Shown: piece after piece, positions 25,593 through 34,930 of the stretch | Position numbering within the stretch: the stretch's first letter is position 1 | Layout: each line of letters starts with the position of its first letter | Assembly (NCBI GenBank): GCA_015689705.1 | Contig: WVSN01000006.1 | Span: 148,632-212,631, forward strand | Origin: Rhodobacterales bacterium HKCCE3408 | GTDB lineage: Bacteria; Pseudomonadota; Alphaproteobacteria; Rhodobacterales; Rhodobacteraceae | Direction of reading: 5' to 3' | DNA length: 64,000 nucleotides | Position numbers and translations under genes: made by a program | Notes under the pieces: generated by a model | Databases searched by the model: none | Told to the model about the DNA's origin: nothing | What the model saw: the letters and a program-made list of their open reading frames with translations, nothing else

Positions 25593-26508
25593 CGAAGGCC
25601 CCCAACCTGCGGGCGACGGTCAGGTAGATCCCCATGATGACGATCGGCACGACGGCGAAGGCTGCGGCGAGCGGGATGTTCCCGGCCGTGCCCTGGAACT
25701 GGTACACCGCCTGCCCGATCATCCGGGCCGAAGTGCCGATGATCTGGGGGATGATGTAGTCACCCAGTGTCAGCGAGAAGGTGAAGATCGATCCCGCGAC
25801 GATCCCCGGAAGCGCGAGCGGCAGGATCACGTAGCGCAGCGTCTGGCCACGGTCCGCACCCAGATCGCCCGCCGCTTCCAGCATCGAGGGCGGGATCCGT
25901 TCCAGCGCGGCCTGGATCGGCAGGATCATGAACGGCAGCCAGACATAGAGGAAGACGAGGAAGGTGCCGGTCCAGCTGACCGACAGGGAATTGCCGCCGA
26001 GAACGGGCAGCGACAGATAGGCGGCCAGCAGCCAGTCGAGATGCAGCGTCTCGAGAAGCCAGTTCAGGATCCCCTCACGCGCCAGGATCAGCTTCCATGC
26101 ATAGACCTTGACCAGATAGCTCGACCAGAGCGGCAGCATGATCCCGAGATAGAACAGCGCCTTCCAGCGTCCCCGGGCATAGCGCGCGGCGTAGAAGGCA
26201 ATCGGGAAGGCGATCACGGCCGCCGCGATCGTGACCGCCGCCGCGATGACCAGCGTGCGCAGAATGATGTCGAGGTTCGCAGCCCGGAACAGCTCGCCAT
26301 AGGTGCGGAGCGTGAACTCGTAGTTGATGAGGCCGGAGAACTCGTCGATCGAAAAGAAGCTCTGCGCCAGAAGTGCGAAGAGCGAGCCGAGATAGACGAT
26401 GCCGAGCCAGAGCAGCGGCGGGACGAGCAGGAGGAGCAGCAGCACTCTGGGCCGCCGCCACAGGGCGTCGGACAGGCGCATCGGCAGGCTCATCACCGCG
26501 TCAGCCAT
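25582..26508 (-). CDS. ydcU: Polyamine-type ABC transporter permease (YdcU/PotB-like)
   Basis: A 308-residue permease. The N-terminal helix [30 protein letters not shown] and the EAA loop [34 protein letters not shown] are standard for PotB-type subunits, followed by [11 protein letters not shown]. It overlaps the ATPase gene by 8 bases and the YdcV-like gene by 11, indicating coupled translation of the membrane complex. Confidence 0.9.
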   Translation of the reverse strand: MADAVMSLPMRLSDALWRRPRVLLLLLLVPPLLWLGIVYLGSLFALLAQSFFSIDEFSGLINYEFTLRTYGELFRAANLDIILRTLVIAAAVTIAAAVIAFPIAFYAARYARGRWKALFYLGIMLPLWSSYLVKVYAWKLILAREGILNWLLETLHLDWLLAAYLSLPVLGGNSLSVSWTGTFLVFLYVWLPFMILPIQAALERIPPSMLEAAGDLGADRGQTLRYVILPLALPGIVAGSIFTFSLTLGDYIIPQIIGTSARMIGQAVYQFQGTAGNIPLAAAFAVVPIVIMGIYLTVARRLGAFDAL

Positions 26509-27493
26509 CCTGCGCCCCGGTCATCACGTGAAGGGCGTCGGCGTCCCAGTCGAGGCGCACCTCGGACCCGGTATCGGGCACCAGCGCGCCCTTGGGTAGA
26601 AGAACGGACATGCGCGCGCCTTCGGCCTCGACAAACAGCCGCGTCGCGGCGCCGAGGAAGGATGCGCCGGTCACTGTCGCGGCCAGGCCCGCTTCGGCCA
26701 GCCGGATACGCTCGGGCCGGAGCGATGCCGGATGCCGGTGGCCCGTCAGCCGCGCCACGATGGACGATGGCAGCACGTTCGAAGATCCGACGAAATCGGC
26801 GACGAATGGCGTGGCCGGGCTGTCATAGACCTCGACCGGCGTGCCGACCTGCTGGATGCGCCCTTCGTTGAACACCGCGACGCGGTCAGCCATCGACAGC
26901 GCCTCGCCCTGATCGTGGGTGACGAAGACGAAGGTGATCCCGAGGCTGCGCTGAAGGCTCTTGAGTTCCTCCTGCATCTGCTCGCGCAGCTTCAGGTCGA
27001 GCGCGCCGAGCGGCTCGTCCAGAAGAAGCACTTTCGGCTGGTTGACGAGCGCGCGGGCCAGCGCCACGCGCTGCCTTTGCCCGCCCGAAAGCTCGGATGG
27101 CTTGCGGTCGGCGTAGCCGGGAAGCTTCACCATCTCGAGCGCCGCTTCGGCCGCCCGGTACCGCTCGGGCCGCGGCTTGCCGGCGACGCGCAGACCGAAG
27201 GCCACGTTGTCCCGGACGTTCAGATGCGGAAACAGAGCGTAGTCCTGGAACACGGTATTGACCGGACGTCGATAGGGCGGCGTCGCGCCGGCATCCTGCC
27301 CGAAGATGCGGACCCGGCCGGCGCTTGGCCGCTCGAACCCCGCAACCAGCCGGAGCGAGGTCGTCTTGCCGGATCCCGACGGCCCGAGCAGGGCGAAGAA
27401 CTCGCCCTCGGCGATCTCGAGGTCGAGCGAGTCGACGGCGCGCACGGTGCCGAACTGGCGGGTGACGCCTTCGAAGCTGATCGCCGATGCCAT
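26501..27493 (-). CDS. ydcT: Polyamine-type ABC transporter ATP-binding protein (YdcT/PotA-like)
   Basis: A 330-residue ATPase. The ATG at 27493 is chosen because AGGAAAGG precedes it; the frame opens earlier at 27565 but that stretch overlaps the intergenic hairpin. Walker A LLGPSGSGKTTSLRLVAG, signature LSGGQRQRVALARAL, Walker B KVLLLDEPLGALD, and H-loop THDQGEALSMADR are intact, followed by a TOBE domain (FVGSSNVLPSSI, LRPERIRL). It drives the YdcU/YdcV-like permeases. Confidence 0.9.
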   Translation of the reverse strand: MASAISFEGVTRQFGTVRAVDSLDLEIAEGEFFALLGPSGSGKTTSLRLVAGFERPSAGRVRIFGQDAGATPPYRRPVNTVFQDYALFPHLNVRDNVAFGLRVAGKPRPERYRAAEAALEMVKLPGYADRKPSELSGGQRQRVALARALVNQPKVLLLDEPLGALDLKLREQMQEELKSLQRSLGITFVFVTHDQGEALSMADRVAVFNEGRIQQVGTPVEVYDSPATPFVADFVGSSNVLPSSIVARLTGHRHPASLRPERIRLAEAGLAATVTGASFLGAATRLFVEAEGARMSVLLPKGALVPDTGSEVRLDWDADALHVMTGAQDG

Positions 27494-27509
27494 GGAGTGC
27501 CTTTCCTGT

Positions 27510-27534
27510 GCACCCGCCCGCGTGGGGCGGGTGC
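27510..27534 (-). terminator. Hairpin between polyamine binding-protein and ATPase genes
   Basis: GCACCCGCCC, loop GCGTG, GGGCGGGTGC: a perfect 10-bp stem in the 58-base gap after the binding-protein stop codon. It probably limits read-through or stabilises the upstream message. Confidence 0.55.
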
Positions 27535-27551
27535 CTGTCGCAGAGACGGGG

Positions 27552-28715
27552 TTACCGTCCACCAATCACCCCGATGTAGTCCGAGACCCACCGGTAATAG
27601 GGAACGCACTGGCCGTCCTGGCTTTCGCAGTTCGTGACCGGCGTGGTCCAGAACCGGATGCGCTCGAAATCGTCCATGCCATTCAGGGTGCAGCCTTCGG
27701 CGTTCTGCATGCCCCGTCCGTCGGTGCAGGCGGCCGGAACGGCCGGGTTTGCGCCGAACCAGACCGACAGGTCGGACATCAGGTTCGAGCTCAGCGTGTG
27801 TTCCATCCAGAGATACGAGCAGGTCGGGTTCGGAGCGTCGGCGTGCATCATCGTCGTGTCGGCCCACCCGGTCGCGCCTTCCTCGGGGATGACGCTGGCG
27901 ATCGGGGCTCCGTCGGCCTGCAGCAGGTTCACCTGGAACGGCCAAGAGCCAGAGGCCGCGATGCCCTCGTTCTTGAAGTCGTCGATCTGGATGAACGCGT
28001 CATGCCAGTACCGGCTGACCAGCTGACGTTGCTGGCGCAGCAGGTTCAGCGCCGCATCGTACTGGGTCTGGTTCAGTTCGTACGGCGAGGTTATGCCGAG
28101 ATCGGGCTGATGCGCCATCAGATAGAGCGCCGCGTCGGCAACATGGATCGGCCCGTCATAGGCCTGCACACGGCCCGTGTTGGACTGTCCGTCGGGAAGC
28201 GTCTGTTCCTCGAACACGACCGACCAGCTGGTCGGGGGCGAGTCGCCGAAGACGTCGGTGTTGTACATCAGAACGTTCGGGCCCCACATGTAGGGCACCC
28301 CGTAATGAACCCCGTCCACCGTATGCCAGGGTGCGTCCTGCAGGCGCGGATCGATATCGCCCCAACTCGGGATGAGGTCGATATTGATCGGCTGCACCCG
28401 TTCGCCCGCCACGAGACGCAGCGAGGCGTCGCCGGAAGCGGTCACGAGGTCGAAGCCGCCTTCGTTCATCAGCGCGACCATCTCGTCGGAGGTGTTTGCC
28501 GTCTGCACGCGGACCATGCAGCCCGTTTCTTCTTCGAAGGCGGTGACCCAGTCGAACTCCGCCATGGTCTCGCCGCGTTCGATATAGCCCGGCCACGCCA
28601 CGATGCGGACTTCGCCTTCGGGCGTGCCAAGTTCCGTGACCTGTGCGGCGAGCGGTTGAGCGACGACGAGCGCGGCCGCACATAGGGCCGTCGTGGATTT
28701 CAGTACGTGCTGCAT
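27552..28715 (-). CDS. ydcS: Polyamine-type ABC transporter substrate-binding protein (YdcS/PotD-like)
   Basis: A 387-residue periplasmic protein with a signal peptide (MQHVLKSTTALCAAALVVAQPLAAQ). The mature part begins EVRIVAWPGYIERG, then FEEETGCMVRVQTANTSDEMVALM and VHYGVPYMWGPNVLMYN, as in PotD/YdcS-type spermidine/putrescine binders. Six or so cysteines in the C-terminal half (NPTCSYL, AACTDG, EGCTL, TNCESQDGQC) could form disulfides. The operon context with aminobutyraldehyde dehydrogenase supports a polyamine ligand. A perfect palindrome lies 82 bases upstream of its start. Confidence 0.88.
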   Translation of the reverse strand: MQHVLKSTTALCAAALVVAQPLAAQVTELGTPEGEVRIVAWPGYIERGETMAEFDWVTAFEEETGCMVRVQTANTSDEMVALMNEGGFDLVTASGDASLRLVAGERVQPINIDLIPSWGDIDPRLQDAPWHTVDGVHYGVPYMWGPNVLMYNTDVFGDSPPTSWSVVFEEQTLPDGQSNTGRVQAYDGPIHVADAALYLMAHQPDLGITSPYELNQTQYDAALNLLRQQRQLVSRYWHDAFIQIDDFKNEGIAASGSWPFQVNLLQADGAPIASVIPEEGATGWADTTMMHADAPNPTCSYLWMEHTLSSNLMSDLSVWFGANPAVPAACTDGRGMQNAEGCTLNGMDDFERIRFWTTPVTNCESQDGQCVPYYRWVSDYIGVIGGR

Positions 28716-28796
28716 GGGATCCCCCTGTTGGTCCTGAGCGCCTGCACGAAGCTTCCGCCAGCGGGACCTGATCTCACAAATTCAAACTTCAGGGGC

Positions 28797-28821
28797 GTGA
28801 TATCGGAAAAACCGATATCAC
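28797..28821. promoter_or_regulatory. Perfect palindrome, candidate LysR-type operator
   Basis: GTGATATCGG, five A, CCGATATCAC: 10-bp arms without mismatch, in the 102-base gap ahead of the binding-protein gene and overlapping the LysR stop codon. It contains the T-N11-A core expected of LysR-type sites. It lacks a T-run on either transcript side, so an operator is preferred over a terminator, though it could serve as both. Confidence 0.55.
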
Positions 28822-29726
28822 CGCAGGCGCGGGCTGTAATAGCTGTGCGCAACGGAGAGGAAGGCGCGCGTCGCCTCGGTCATGCCCGCGCCGCGGCGCC
28901 AGACGAGGCCGACCTGCACCACCGGCAGCTTGCCCGAGACGTCCCGGCTTTCGATCCGGTCGCCCTCCAGCGACCACGGCCGATAGACCAGATCGGGCAG
29001 CAGCGCCACGCCGGCACCGGAGGCAACGAGCGAGCGGACCGCCTCGACCGACCGGGTGCGGAAGGCGATCTTCAGGTTCGCCCGGTATGCCGATGTCAGC
29101 CGCATCGTTTCGGTCTGCATCTCGTCGACATCGAGCAGGATCTGCGGCTCGTCCCTCAGGTCTTCCGGCGCAATGCTCTCGACCGCGCTGAGCCGGTGGC
29201 CGATCGGCAGCCACAGGCGGAACGGCGAAACGGCGAGGATCTCGGAATGCAGTGCGTCGTGGTTGCGCAGGTTCGAGACGACCATGACGGCGATATCGAG
29301 TTCACCCCCGACGATCAGGTGCTCGAGATATTCACTCGTGTCCTCGACCGCGTTCACTTCTATCTCCGGACAGGCGCGCCGGAACCGTGCCAGAATGTCG
29401 GACAGGACGTAGCCTGCGGTCAGCGACGTGACCCCGACGTTGAGCCGCGTGCCCTCCGGCACGGGCGTGCTGTCGAACACCGTCTGGGCGCTGGACACCT
29501 CGGTCAGGATGGCCTTGGCGTGGCGCAGGAAGACATGGCCCTGGTAGGTCGTTTCGAGCCCCCGGCTGCGGCGCTCGAACAGTTTCACACCAAGCCGCTG
29601 CTCGAGGTCCTTGATGGCCTCGGTGATCGCGCTTTGTGAAATCGCAAGCTCGCGCGCCGCCCGGCTGACCGAGCCGAATTCCGCGACGCCGACGAAGTAC
29701 CGGACCTGTTTGAGCGTGAAGGACAT
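28818..29726 (-). CDS. LysR-family transcriptional regulator of the polyamine cluster
   Basis: A 302-residue regulator. The helix-turn-helix is at residues 4-63 (LKQVRYFVGVAEFGSVSRAARELAISQSAITEAIKDLEQRLGVKLFERR). The effector-binding fold follows from about residue 93 (RLNVGVTSLTAGYVLSDILARFRRACPEIEV), with a second lobe at VASGAGVALLPDLVY. It is co-directional with and directly upstream of the ydcSTUV-like operon, unlike the usual divergent arrangement, so it may be partly co-transcribed with its targets. Confidence 0.9.
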   Translation of the reverse strand: MSFTLKQVRYFVGVAEFGSVSRAARELAISQSAITEAIKDLEQRLGVKLFERRSRGLETTYQGHVFLRHAKAILTEVSSAQTVFDSTPVPEGTRLNVGVTSLTAGYVLSDILARFRRACPEIEVNAVEDTSEYLEHLIVGGELDIAVMVVSNLRNHDALHSEILAVSPFRLWLPIGHRLSAVESIAPEDLRDEPQILLDVDEMQTETMRLTSAYRANLKIAFRTRSVEAVRSLVASGAGVALLPDLVYRPWSLEGDRIESRDVSGKLPVVQVGLVWRRGAGMTEATRAFLSVAHSYYSPRLR

Positions 29727-29801
29727 GGCGCGCGCGACATTTGGACTGCGGCGCCGAGTGTAGGGACGAAGGTGCGGTGCCGCCAGATGCCGCGGCAGTC
29801 C

Positions 29802-30809
29802 TCAGCCGGCCGTCGTATCGTTGCAGTATTCGAGGATGCAGGGCACGAGCACCGTGTCACCCGGCTTGCCCCCGTCCTCGAGCACCTGGAACACCGCGTC
29901 CAGCATGCGAGGCACGTCCTGCCGGGCCATGCCGACATTGCCGGGGATGAGCGCGGCGAACGGGTCCCAGTCGAAACAGGCGAACCGGGTCGAGCCATCG
30001 TCCAGCCGGCCGTTCTTCTTCAGCCAGCGCACCACACCTTCGAGCGAGATGGTGGAGTTCACGAACAGCCCCGCCGGCTCCGGCCCCCGGAACGCGTCGA
30101 GCGCGGCGAATGCCTTTTCTCCGGCATAGCCACAGGCGAGGATCAGATCGTCCGGGACGTCGATGCCCGCCTCGGCATGCGCTTCGAGAAAACCGTCGAT
30201 CCGGGCCGAGGTGTTGGCGTCGCTCGGACGGCCGCCGACGAACATCATCGGACGCCCCTGTGCCGTCTCATTGCAGGTCCGCAGCAGGAGCGCCGTCAGT
30301 TCCTTCGCGCCGCCGCGGTTGTCGGAGATCACCGTAGGCGCGGCGCTGCCCGGAAGGTCGAGATTGATGCTGACGACGCCCGCCGCCCGGCAGATCTCGG
30401 TGATCCGGTCGGGGTCGGTCGCGCCGGTCGCGATGATCGTGTCGACCTGGTAGGAGACAAGCTCGCGCGCCGCCCGGGCCTCGAGATCGCCGTCGCGCTG
30501 CGTGCAGGTGATCACCGGGAACAGGCCGCGGTCCCGCGCGAGTTGCTCGAATCGCTCGGCGATCATGCCGAAGTAGCGGTCGTCGTATTTCGGGATGACC
30601 ATCCCGACGATGTTCGACCGCGACCGACGCAGCAGGCTGGCCTGGATGTTGCGCTCGTAACCGTGCTCTTCGGCGACGGCCATCACCCGGTTGGCCGTGT
30701 CGCGGCTGATGCGCCGTTTTTCCCAACTGCCATTGAGCACGGCGCTGACCGCGCTCGGCGACGTGTTCGCAAGTTCCGCGATGTCGTAGATCGTCTTGCG
30801 GCGTCCCAT
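29802..30809 (-). CDS. LacI-family regulator of the ribitol operon
   Basis: A 335-residue repressor. The start at 30809 gives the canonical MGRRKTIYDIAELANTSPSAVSAVLNGSW helix-turn-helix and hinge (ISRDTANRVMAVAEEHGYERN); an upstream in-frame ATG adds 14 unsupported residues. The periplasmic-binding-protein-like effector domain starts near residue 59 (NIVGMVIPKYDDRYFGMIAERFEQLARDRG). It is divergent from the ribitol transporter operon, with a multi-dyad operator region between them, so it is the likely local repressor. Confidence 0.9.
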   Translation of the reverse strand: MGRRKTIYDIAELANTSPSAVSAVLNGSWEKRRISRDTANRVMAVAEEHGYERNIQASLLRRSRSNIVGMVIPKYDDRYFGMIAERFEQLARDRGLFPVITCTQRDGDLEARAARELVSYQVDTIIATGATDPDRITEICRAAGVVSINLDLPGSAAPTVISDNRGGAKELTALLLRTCNETAQGRPMMFVGGRPSDANTSARIDGFLEAHAEAGIDVPDDLILACGYAGEKAFAALDAFRGPEPAGLFVNSTISLEGVVRWLKKNGRLDDGSTRFACFDWDPFAALIPGNVGMARQDVPRMLDAVFQVLEDGGKPGDTVLVPCILEYCNDTTAG

Positions 30810-30886
30810 GACGCGATGGATCCTCCTGAACCGGCTTACTCGTCTTAGCATCGGGGGTTGACGAAAGAAACGCTCCTGATGTAACC

Positions 30887-30921
30887 ATGCTCAATCGGTT
30901 GCGCAACAATGCTCAACCGAT
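30887..30921. promoter_or_regulatory. LacI-type operator region of the ribitol operon
   Basis: Contains GTTGCGCAAC (30898-30907), a perfect 10-bp palindrome with the central CG typical of LacI-family sites. A wider dyad ATCGGTT (30894-30900) pairs with AACCGAT (30915-30921), and ATGCTCAA occurs as a direct repeat (30887 and 30909). A weak candidate promoter begins with TTGACG at 30858. The rest of the 230-base gap 30810-31039 shows nothing else. Confidence 0.55.
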
Positions 30922-31039
30922 AGAGCGGCCCAAGTGTCGCGTGGGGAGGAGATCGAAATGCCACCGGTCGGGACAGGGTCCGACCGGGCAGGATCCTCTG
31001 TCGCCGCGCTTTGGGCCGGGATCGTGGAGGATAAACCAG

Positions 31040-32083
31040 ATGACCAAAAACCTGACACTGACGGCCGTCTCCGCACTGGCCGCTTCGACCCTTCTGACAG
31101 GTGCGGCGGCCGCGCAGACCGTCGGCTTCCTGATGCCCGACCAGGCATCGACCCGCTACGAAGAGCGCGACTACCCCGGCTTCCGGGACGCCATGGCAGA
31201 GCTCTGCCCGGATTGCGATGTCGTCTACCAGAACGCCAATGCCGACGTGCAGCTGCAGCAGCAGCAGTTCAACTCGCTCATCTCACAGGGCGCCGAGGTA
31301 ATCGTGCTGGACCCGGTCGACAGTTCGGCCGCCGCGTCGCTCGTGAACCAGGCGCAGGCGCAGGGAGTCCGCGTAATCGCCTATGACCGGCCGATCCCGG
31401 ACATCCCGGCCGATTTCTACGTCTCCTTCGACAACGAGGGCATCGGCCGCGCCATCGCGCAGTCGCTCGTCGACCATCTGATGGCCGAGGGAGTCGCGGA
31501 TGGCTCGGGTGTCCTGCAGGTCAACGGCTCACCCACGGATGCGGCTGCTGGCCTGATCCGGGACGGCATCGACTCCGCCCTCGACAACTCGGTCTACGCG
31601 ACGCTGGCCGAGTTCGACACGCCGAACTGGGCCCCGCCCGAGGCGCAGCAGTGGGTGGCAGGCCAGATCCAGCGGTTCGGCCCCGAGATCGTCGGCGTCG
31701 TCGCCGCGAATGACGGAACCGCCGGCGGCACCATCGCCGCCTTCAACGCAGCTGGCGTCGATCCGATCCCGCCGGTTACAGGCAACGACGCGACGATCGC
31801 AGCGCTTCAGCGCATCATTGCCGGCACCCAGTACAATACGATCTCCAAGCCGTCCGAGATCGTGGCCGAGGCCGCCGCGCAGATCGCCAACGCCTTCCTC
31901 CACGGCGAGGAGCCCGAGGCGACGACCACGCTCTACGACACGCCCTCGCAGCTTTTCGTGCCCGAGGTGGTGACACGCGAGAACATCGTCGAGATCATCT
32001 TCGAAGGCGGGATCAACACCGTCGAGGAGATCTGCACCGACGAGTTCATGGCCGATTGCGAGGAGCTCGGCGTGATCGACTGA
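31040..32083 (+). CDS. Pentitol/sugar ABC transporter substrate-binding protein (XylF/ChvE-like)
   Basis: A 347-residue periplasmic protein. ATG at 31040 is chosen because it begins a signal peptide (MTKNLTLTAVSALAASTLLTGAAAAQ) and GGAGG lies about 9 bases upstream. The mature part follows the XylF pattern: VGFLMPDQASTRYEERDYPGF, QQQQFNSLISQGAEVIVLDPVD, RVIAYDRPI, and VAANDGTAGG. The operon encodes a ribitol dehydrogenase and a ribulokinase, so ribitol or a related pentitol is the probable ligand, although sequence similarity alone suggests xylose-type binding. Confidence 0.88.
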   Translation: MTKNLTLTAVSALAASTLLTGAAAAQTVGFLMPDQASTRYEERDYPGFRDAMAELCPDCDVVYQNANADVQLQQQQFNSLISQGAEVIVLDPVDSSAAASLVNQAQAQGVRVIAYDRPIPDIPADFYVSFDNEGIGRAIAQSLVDHLMAEGVADGSGVLQVNGSPTDAAAGLIRDGIDSALDNSVYATLAEFDTPNWAPPEAQQWVAGQIQRFGPEIVGVVAANDGTAGGTIAAFNAAGVDPIPPVTGNDATIAALQRIIAGTQYNTISKPSEIVAEAAAQIANAFLHGEEPEATTTLYDTPSQLFVPEVVTRENIVEIIFEGGINTVEEICTDEFMADCEELGVID

Positions 32084-32097
32084 CGCGATGACGGATT

Positions 32098-32123
32098 GGC
32101 CGTCCCGCCACCGCGGGGCGGCC
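32098..32123 (+). terminator. Hairpin between ribitol binding-protein and ATPase genes
   Basis: GGCCGTCCCGC, loop CACC, GCGGGGCGGCC: an 11-bp stem with one G-U pair, 15 bases after the binding-protein stop. It probably attenuates expression of the downstream transporter genes. Confidence 0.5.
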
Positions 32124-32145
32124 GCACGCAAGGGGAGGATGCGGC

Positions 32146-32952
32146 ATGGATGGGCCGTCGACGGACAAGGAGCTGATCCTGAAGCTCAGCGGCGTGTCGA
32201 AACAGTTCGGCGCTGTCACCGCGCTCGACGGGATCGACATGGAAGTTCACAAGGGCGAAGTCGTGGCGCTCGTCGGCGATAACGGCGCCGGCAAGTCGAC
32301 GCTGGTGAAGATCCTCGCCGGCGTTCATGCCAAGACCTCCGGGACCGTGGAGTTCGGCGGCAAGGAGGTGGAGATCGGAACACCCGGCCGCGCGCTCGAG
32401 CTCGGCATCGCGACCGTCTTCCAGGATCTTGCGCTCTGCGAGAACCTCGATGTGGTCGCGAACCTCTTCCTCGGGCAGGAGGTCAATCCCTGGCGCCTGA
32501 GCGAGATCGAGATGGAGGTCCGCGCGTGGAAACTCCTCGGTGAACTCGCCGCGCGCATCCCGTCGGTCCGAGAACCCATCGCTTCGCTGTCCGGTGGACA
32601 GCGGCAAACCGTGGCCATCGCGCGATCGCTGCTGCTCGACCCGGAAATCATCATGCTCGACGAGCCGACAGCCGCGCTCGGCGTCGCGCAGACCGCCGAG
32701 GTTCTGAACCTGATCGAGCGGGTGCGAGACCGCGGTCACGGCGTGATCCTGATCTCCCACAACATGGAAGACGTCCGGGCGGTCGCCGACCGGATCGTCG
32801 TGCTCCGCCTCGGGCGGAACAACGGCACCTTCGGACCCGACGCCACGCAGGAGGAACTGGTCTCCGCCATCACAGGGGCGACCGACAATTCGGTATCCCG
32901 CCGGGCGGCCAAGCGCCGTGGCGACACCGTCGAAGAGGGAGCGGGGTCATGA
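32146..32952 (+). CDS. Ribitol ABC transporter ATP-binding protein (single-domain)
   Basis: A 268-residue ATPase with one nucleotide-binding domain: Walker A VGDNGAGKSTLVKILAG, signature LSGGQRQTVAIARSL, Walker B EIIMLDEPTAALGV, and the H-loop ISHNMEDVRAVADR. In CUT2 pentose transporters the usual ATPase (RbsA, XylG) is a tandem of about 500 residues; this one is a half-length homodimeric form as in FrcA-type systems. AGGGGAGG precedes the start. It overlaps the permease gene by 4 bases. Confidence 0.9.
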   Translation: MDGPSTDKELILKLSGVSKQFGAVTALDGIDMEVHKGEVVALVGDNGAGKSTLVKILAGVHAKTSGTVEFGGKEVEIGTPGRALELGIATVFQDLALCENLDVVANLFLGQEVNPWRLSEIEMEVRAWKLLGELAARIPSVREPIASLSGGQRQTVAIARSLLLDPEIIMLDEPTAALGVAQTAEVLNLIERVRDRGHGVILISHNMEDVRAVADRIVVLRLGRNNGTFGPDATQEELVSAITGATDNSVSRRAAKRRGDTVEEGAGS

Positions 32953-34184
32953 CCGACACACAGAAATTCGACCGCGCCGATACCCGCGTCCGCGAGGATG
33001 AGGGCCTGGCCGGCGCCGCGCGCGCCTTCTTCGACCGCGTCCGGTCGGGGGACCTCGGCATGCTGCCGGTGATCCTCGGACTGTTCGTCATCGCGGTGGT
33101 GTTCACATCCCTCAACCCGGTCTTCATGCGGCCGCAGAACCTGACGAACTTGCTCTTCGACGCCGCTGCCGTCGGCCTCATCTCGCTCGGCGTCATCTTC
33201 TGCCTGATGCTCGGCGAGATCGACCTGTCGATCGGCTCGATGTCGGGCGTGGCCTCGGCCATCCTCGGCGTGCTGTGGGTCAATGTCGGCGTGCCCTGGC
33301 CGCTCGCGATCCTCGCGGCGCTGGCCGCCGGCGCCATCACCGGCGCGATCTACGCCTCGCTTCTCAACCGCTTCGGGATGCCGAGCTTCGTCTCGACCCT
33401 CGCGGGCCTTCTCGCGCTTCTCGGCCTGCAGCTCTACCTTCTGGGCAATTCCGGCTCGATCAACCTGCCCTTCCAGTCGTTCCTGATCCGGTTCGGCCAG
33501 ATCCTGGTGATGCCGGGCTGGCTGTCCTACCTGCTTGCCGTCGTGCCCGGTGCCGTGATCTTGGTCTTCGGCGCACAGAACCGGCGCGAACGGGCAGCGG
33601 CGAACCTTTCCGCTCCGTCGTCGAGCGTCGTCATCGCCAAGGCGGTGAGCCTGACCGCCGTCCTACTGATCGCGGTCTGGTACCTCAATCTCGGCCGCGG
33701 CGTGCCCTACATGTTCGTCTTCTTCGTCCTGATCATCGCGGGCATGGAATACGTCCTGACCCGGACGAAGTTCGGCCGCTCGATCTTCGCCGTCGGCGGC
33801 AATCGCGAAGCCGCGCGCCGGGCCGGCATCAAGGTCGAACGCATCCGGATCTACGCCTTCATGATCTGTTCGACCTTCGCTGCGGCGGGCGGCATCCTCG
33901 CCGCCTCGCGCCTCGCCTCGGCCAGCCGGCAAGCGGGCACGGGCGATGTGAACCTCAACGCCATCGCGGCGGCCGTCATCGGCGGCACCTCGCTCTTCGG
34001 CGGGCGTGGATCGGCGTGGTCGGCGGTTCTCGGCGTCCTCGTGATCCAGTCGATCTCGAACGGGCTGACGCTTCTGAACCTCAGCTCCTCGCTGCGCTAC
34101 ATGATCCTCGGCGCCGTCCTCGCGCTCGCGGTCATCGTCGACAGCCTCGCGCGCCAGTCCCGCGCCAGCCACGGCCGCGCCTGA
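32949..34184 (+). CDS. Ribitol ABC transporter permease (XylH-like)
   Basis: A 411-residue permease, long for the CUT2 class (RbsC is about 320), like XylH (about 390). About ten hydrophobic spans. The motif [19 protein letters not shown] and the C-terminal [35 protein letters not shown] are hallmark permease segments. It forms a homodimer in related systems. Start ATG at 32949 overlaps the ATPase stop codon. Confidence 0.9.
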   Translation: MTDTQKFDRADTRVREDEGLAGAARAFFDRVRSGDLGMLPVILGLFVIAVVFTSLNPVFMRPQNLTNLLFDAAAVGLISLGVIFCLMLGEIDLSIGSMSGVASAILGVLWVNVGVPWPLAILAALAAGAITGAIYASLLNRFGMPSFVSTLAGLLALLGLQLYLLGNSGSINLPFQSFLIRFGQILVMPGWLSYLLAVVPGAVILVFGAQNRRERAAANLSAPSSSVVIAKAVSLTAVLLIAVWYLNLGRGVPYMFVFFVLIIAGMEYVLTRTKFGRSIFAVGGNREAARRAGIKVERIRIYAFMICSTFAAAGGILAASRLASASRQAGTGDVNLNAIAAAVIGGTSLFGGRGSAWSAVLGVLVIQSISNGLTLLNLSSSLRYMILGAVLALAVIVDSLARQSRASHGRA

Positions 34185-34200
34185 GGAAAGGAGACCGATC

Positions 34201-34929
34201 ATGACAAACACCTTGTCCGGAAAGGTTGCGGCGGTGACCGGCGCCGCCTCGGGGATCGGCCTCGAATGCGCGAAGATCCTGCACGAGAACGGCGCCTCGG
34301 TCGTCTTCGTCGACCGCAACGAAGCGGCGCTCACGAAGATCACCGGCGAGATCGGAGAGCGGGCGTATCCTCTCGCGCTCGATCTCTTCGACGGCGATGC
34401 GGTCATGGCCATGCCCGACCGCATCGCCGAAATGGCCGGGCCGCTCGACATCTTCCATGCCAATGCCGGCGCCTATGTCGGCGGCGCCGCGGCCGAGGGA
34501 GATCCCGATCAGTGGGACCGTGTGCTGGAGCTCAATTGCAACGCCGCTTTCCGATGCGTCCGCGCCGTCCTGCCCGGCATGATCGAACGCAAGTCGGGGG
34601 ACATCCTGTTCACGTCGTCGGTCGCCGGCGTGACGCCCGTGGTGTGGGAGCCAATCTATACGGCCTCGAAATACGCCGTTCAGGCCTTCCTGCACGCCAC
34701 CCGCCGTCAGGTCGCGCCACACGGCATCCGGATGGGCGCGGTCCTGCCCGGCCCGGTCGTCACCGCGCTTCTCGACGACTGGCCGAAGGAGAAGATGGAA
34801 GAGGCGCTGGCCAACGGCTCGCTGATGCAGCCGCGCGAAGTGGCCGAGGCCGTCCTCTTCATGGTGACCCGCCCGCCGGGCGTCGTCGTGCGCGACCTCG
34901 TGCTTCTGCCGAACAGCGTGGACCTCTGA
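34201..34929 (+). CDS. rbtD: Ribitol 2-dehydrogenase
   Basis: A 242-residue short-chain dehydrogenase. Cofactor motif [18 protein letters not shown] motif in [11 protein letters not shown], catalytic Ser in LFTSSVAGV and Tyr-Lys in [11 protein letters not shown]. From recalled Klebsiella ribitol dehydrogenase features, the match is close over the whole length, including the ending [15 protein letters not shown] and the segment [21 protein letters not shown]. It oxidises ribitol to D-ribulose with NAD. AAAGGAGA is about 8 bases upstream. Confidence 0.9.
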   Translation: MTNTLSGKVAAVTGAASGIGLECAKILHENGASVVFVDRNEAALTKITGEIGERAYPLALDLFDGDAVMAMPDRIAEMAGPLDIFHANAGAYVGGAAAEGDPDQWDRVLELNCNAAFRCVRAVLPGMIERKSGDILFTSSVAGVTPVVWEPIYTASKYAVQAFLHATRRQVAPHGIRMGAVLPGPVVTALLDDWPKEKMEEALANGSLMQPREVAEAVLFMVTRPPGVVVRDLVLLPNSVDL

Positions 34930-34930
34930 C

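Noticed and set aside
26501..27565. Earlier start (27565) for the polyamine ATPase
   Set aside because: The extra 24 codons run over the intergenic hairpin and the end of the binding-protein gene; ATG at 27493 has a good ribosome-binding site and begins at the family N-terminus.
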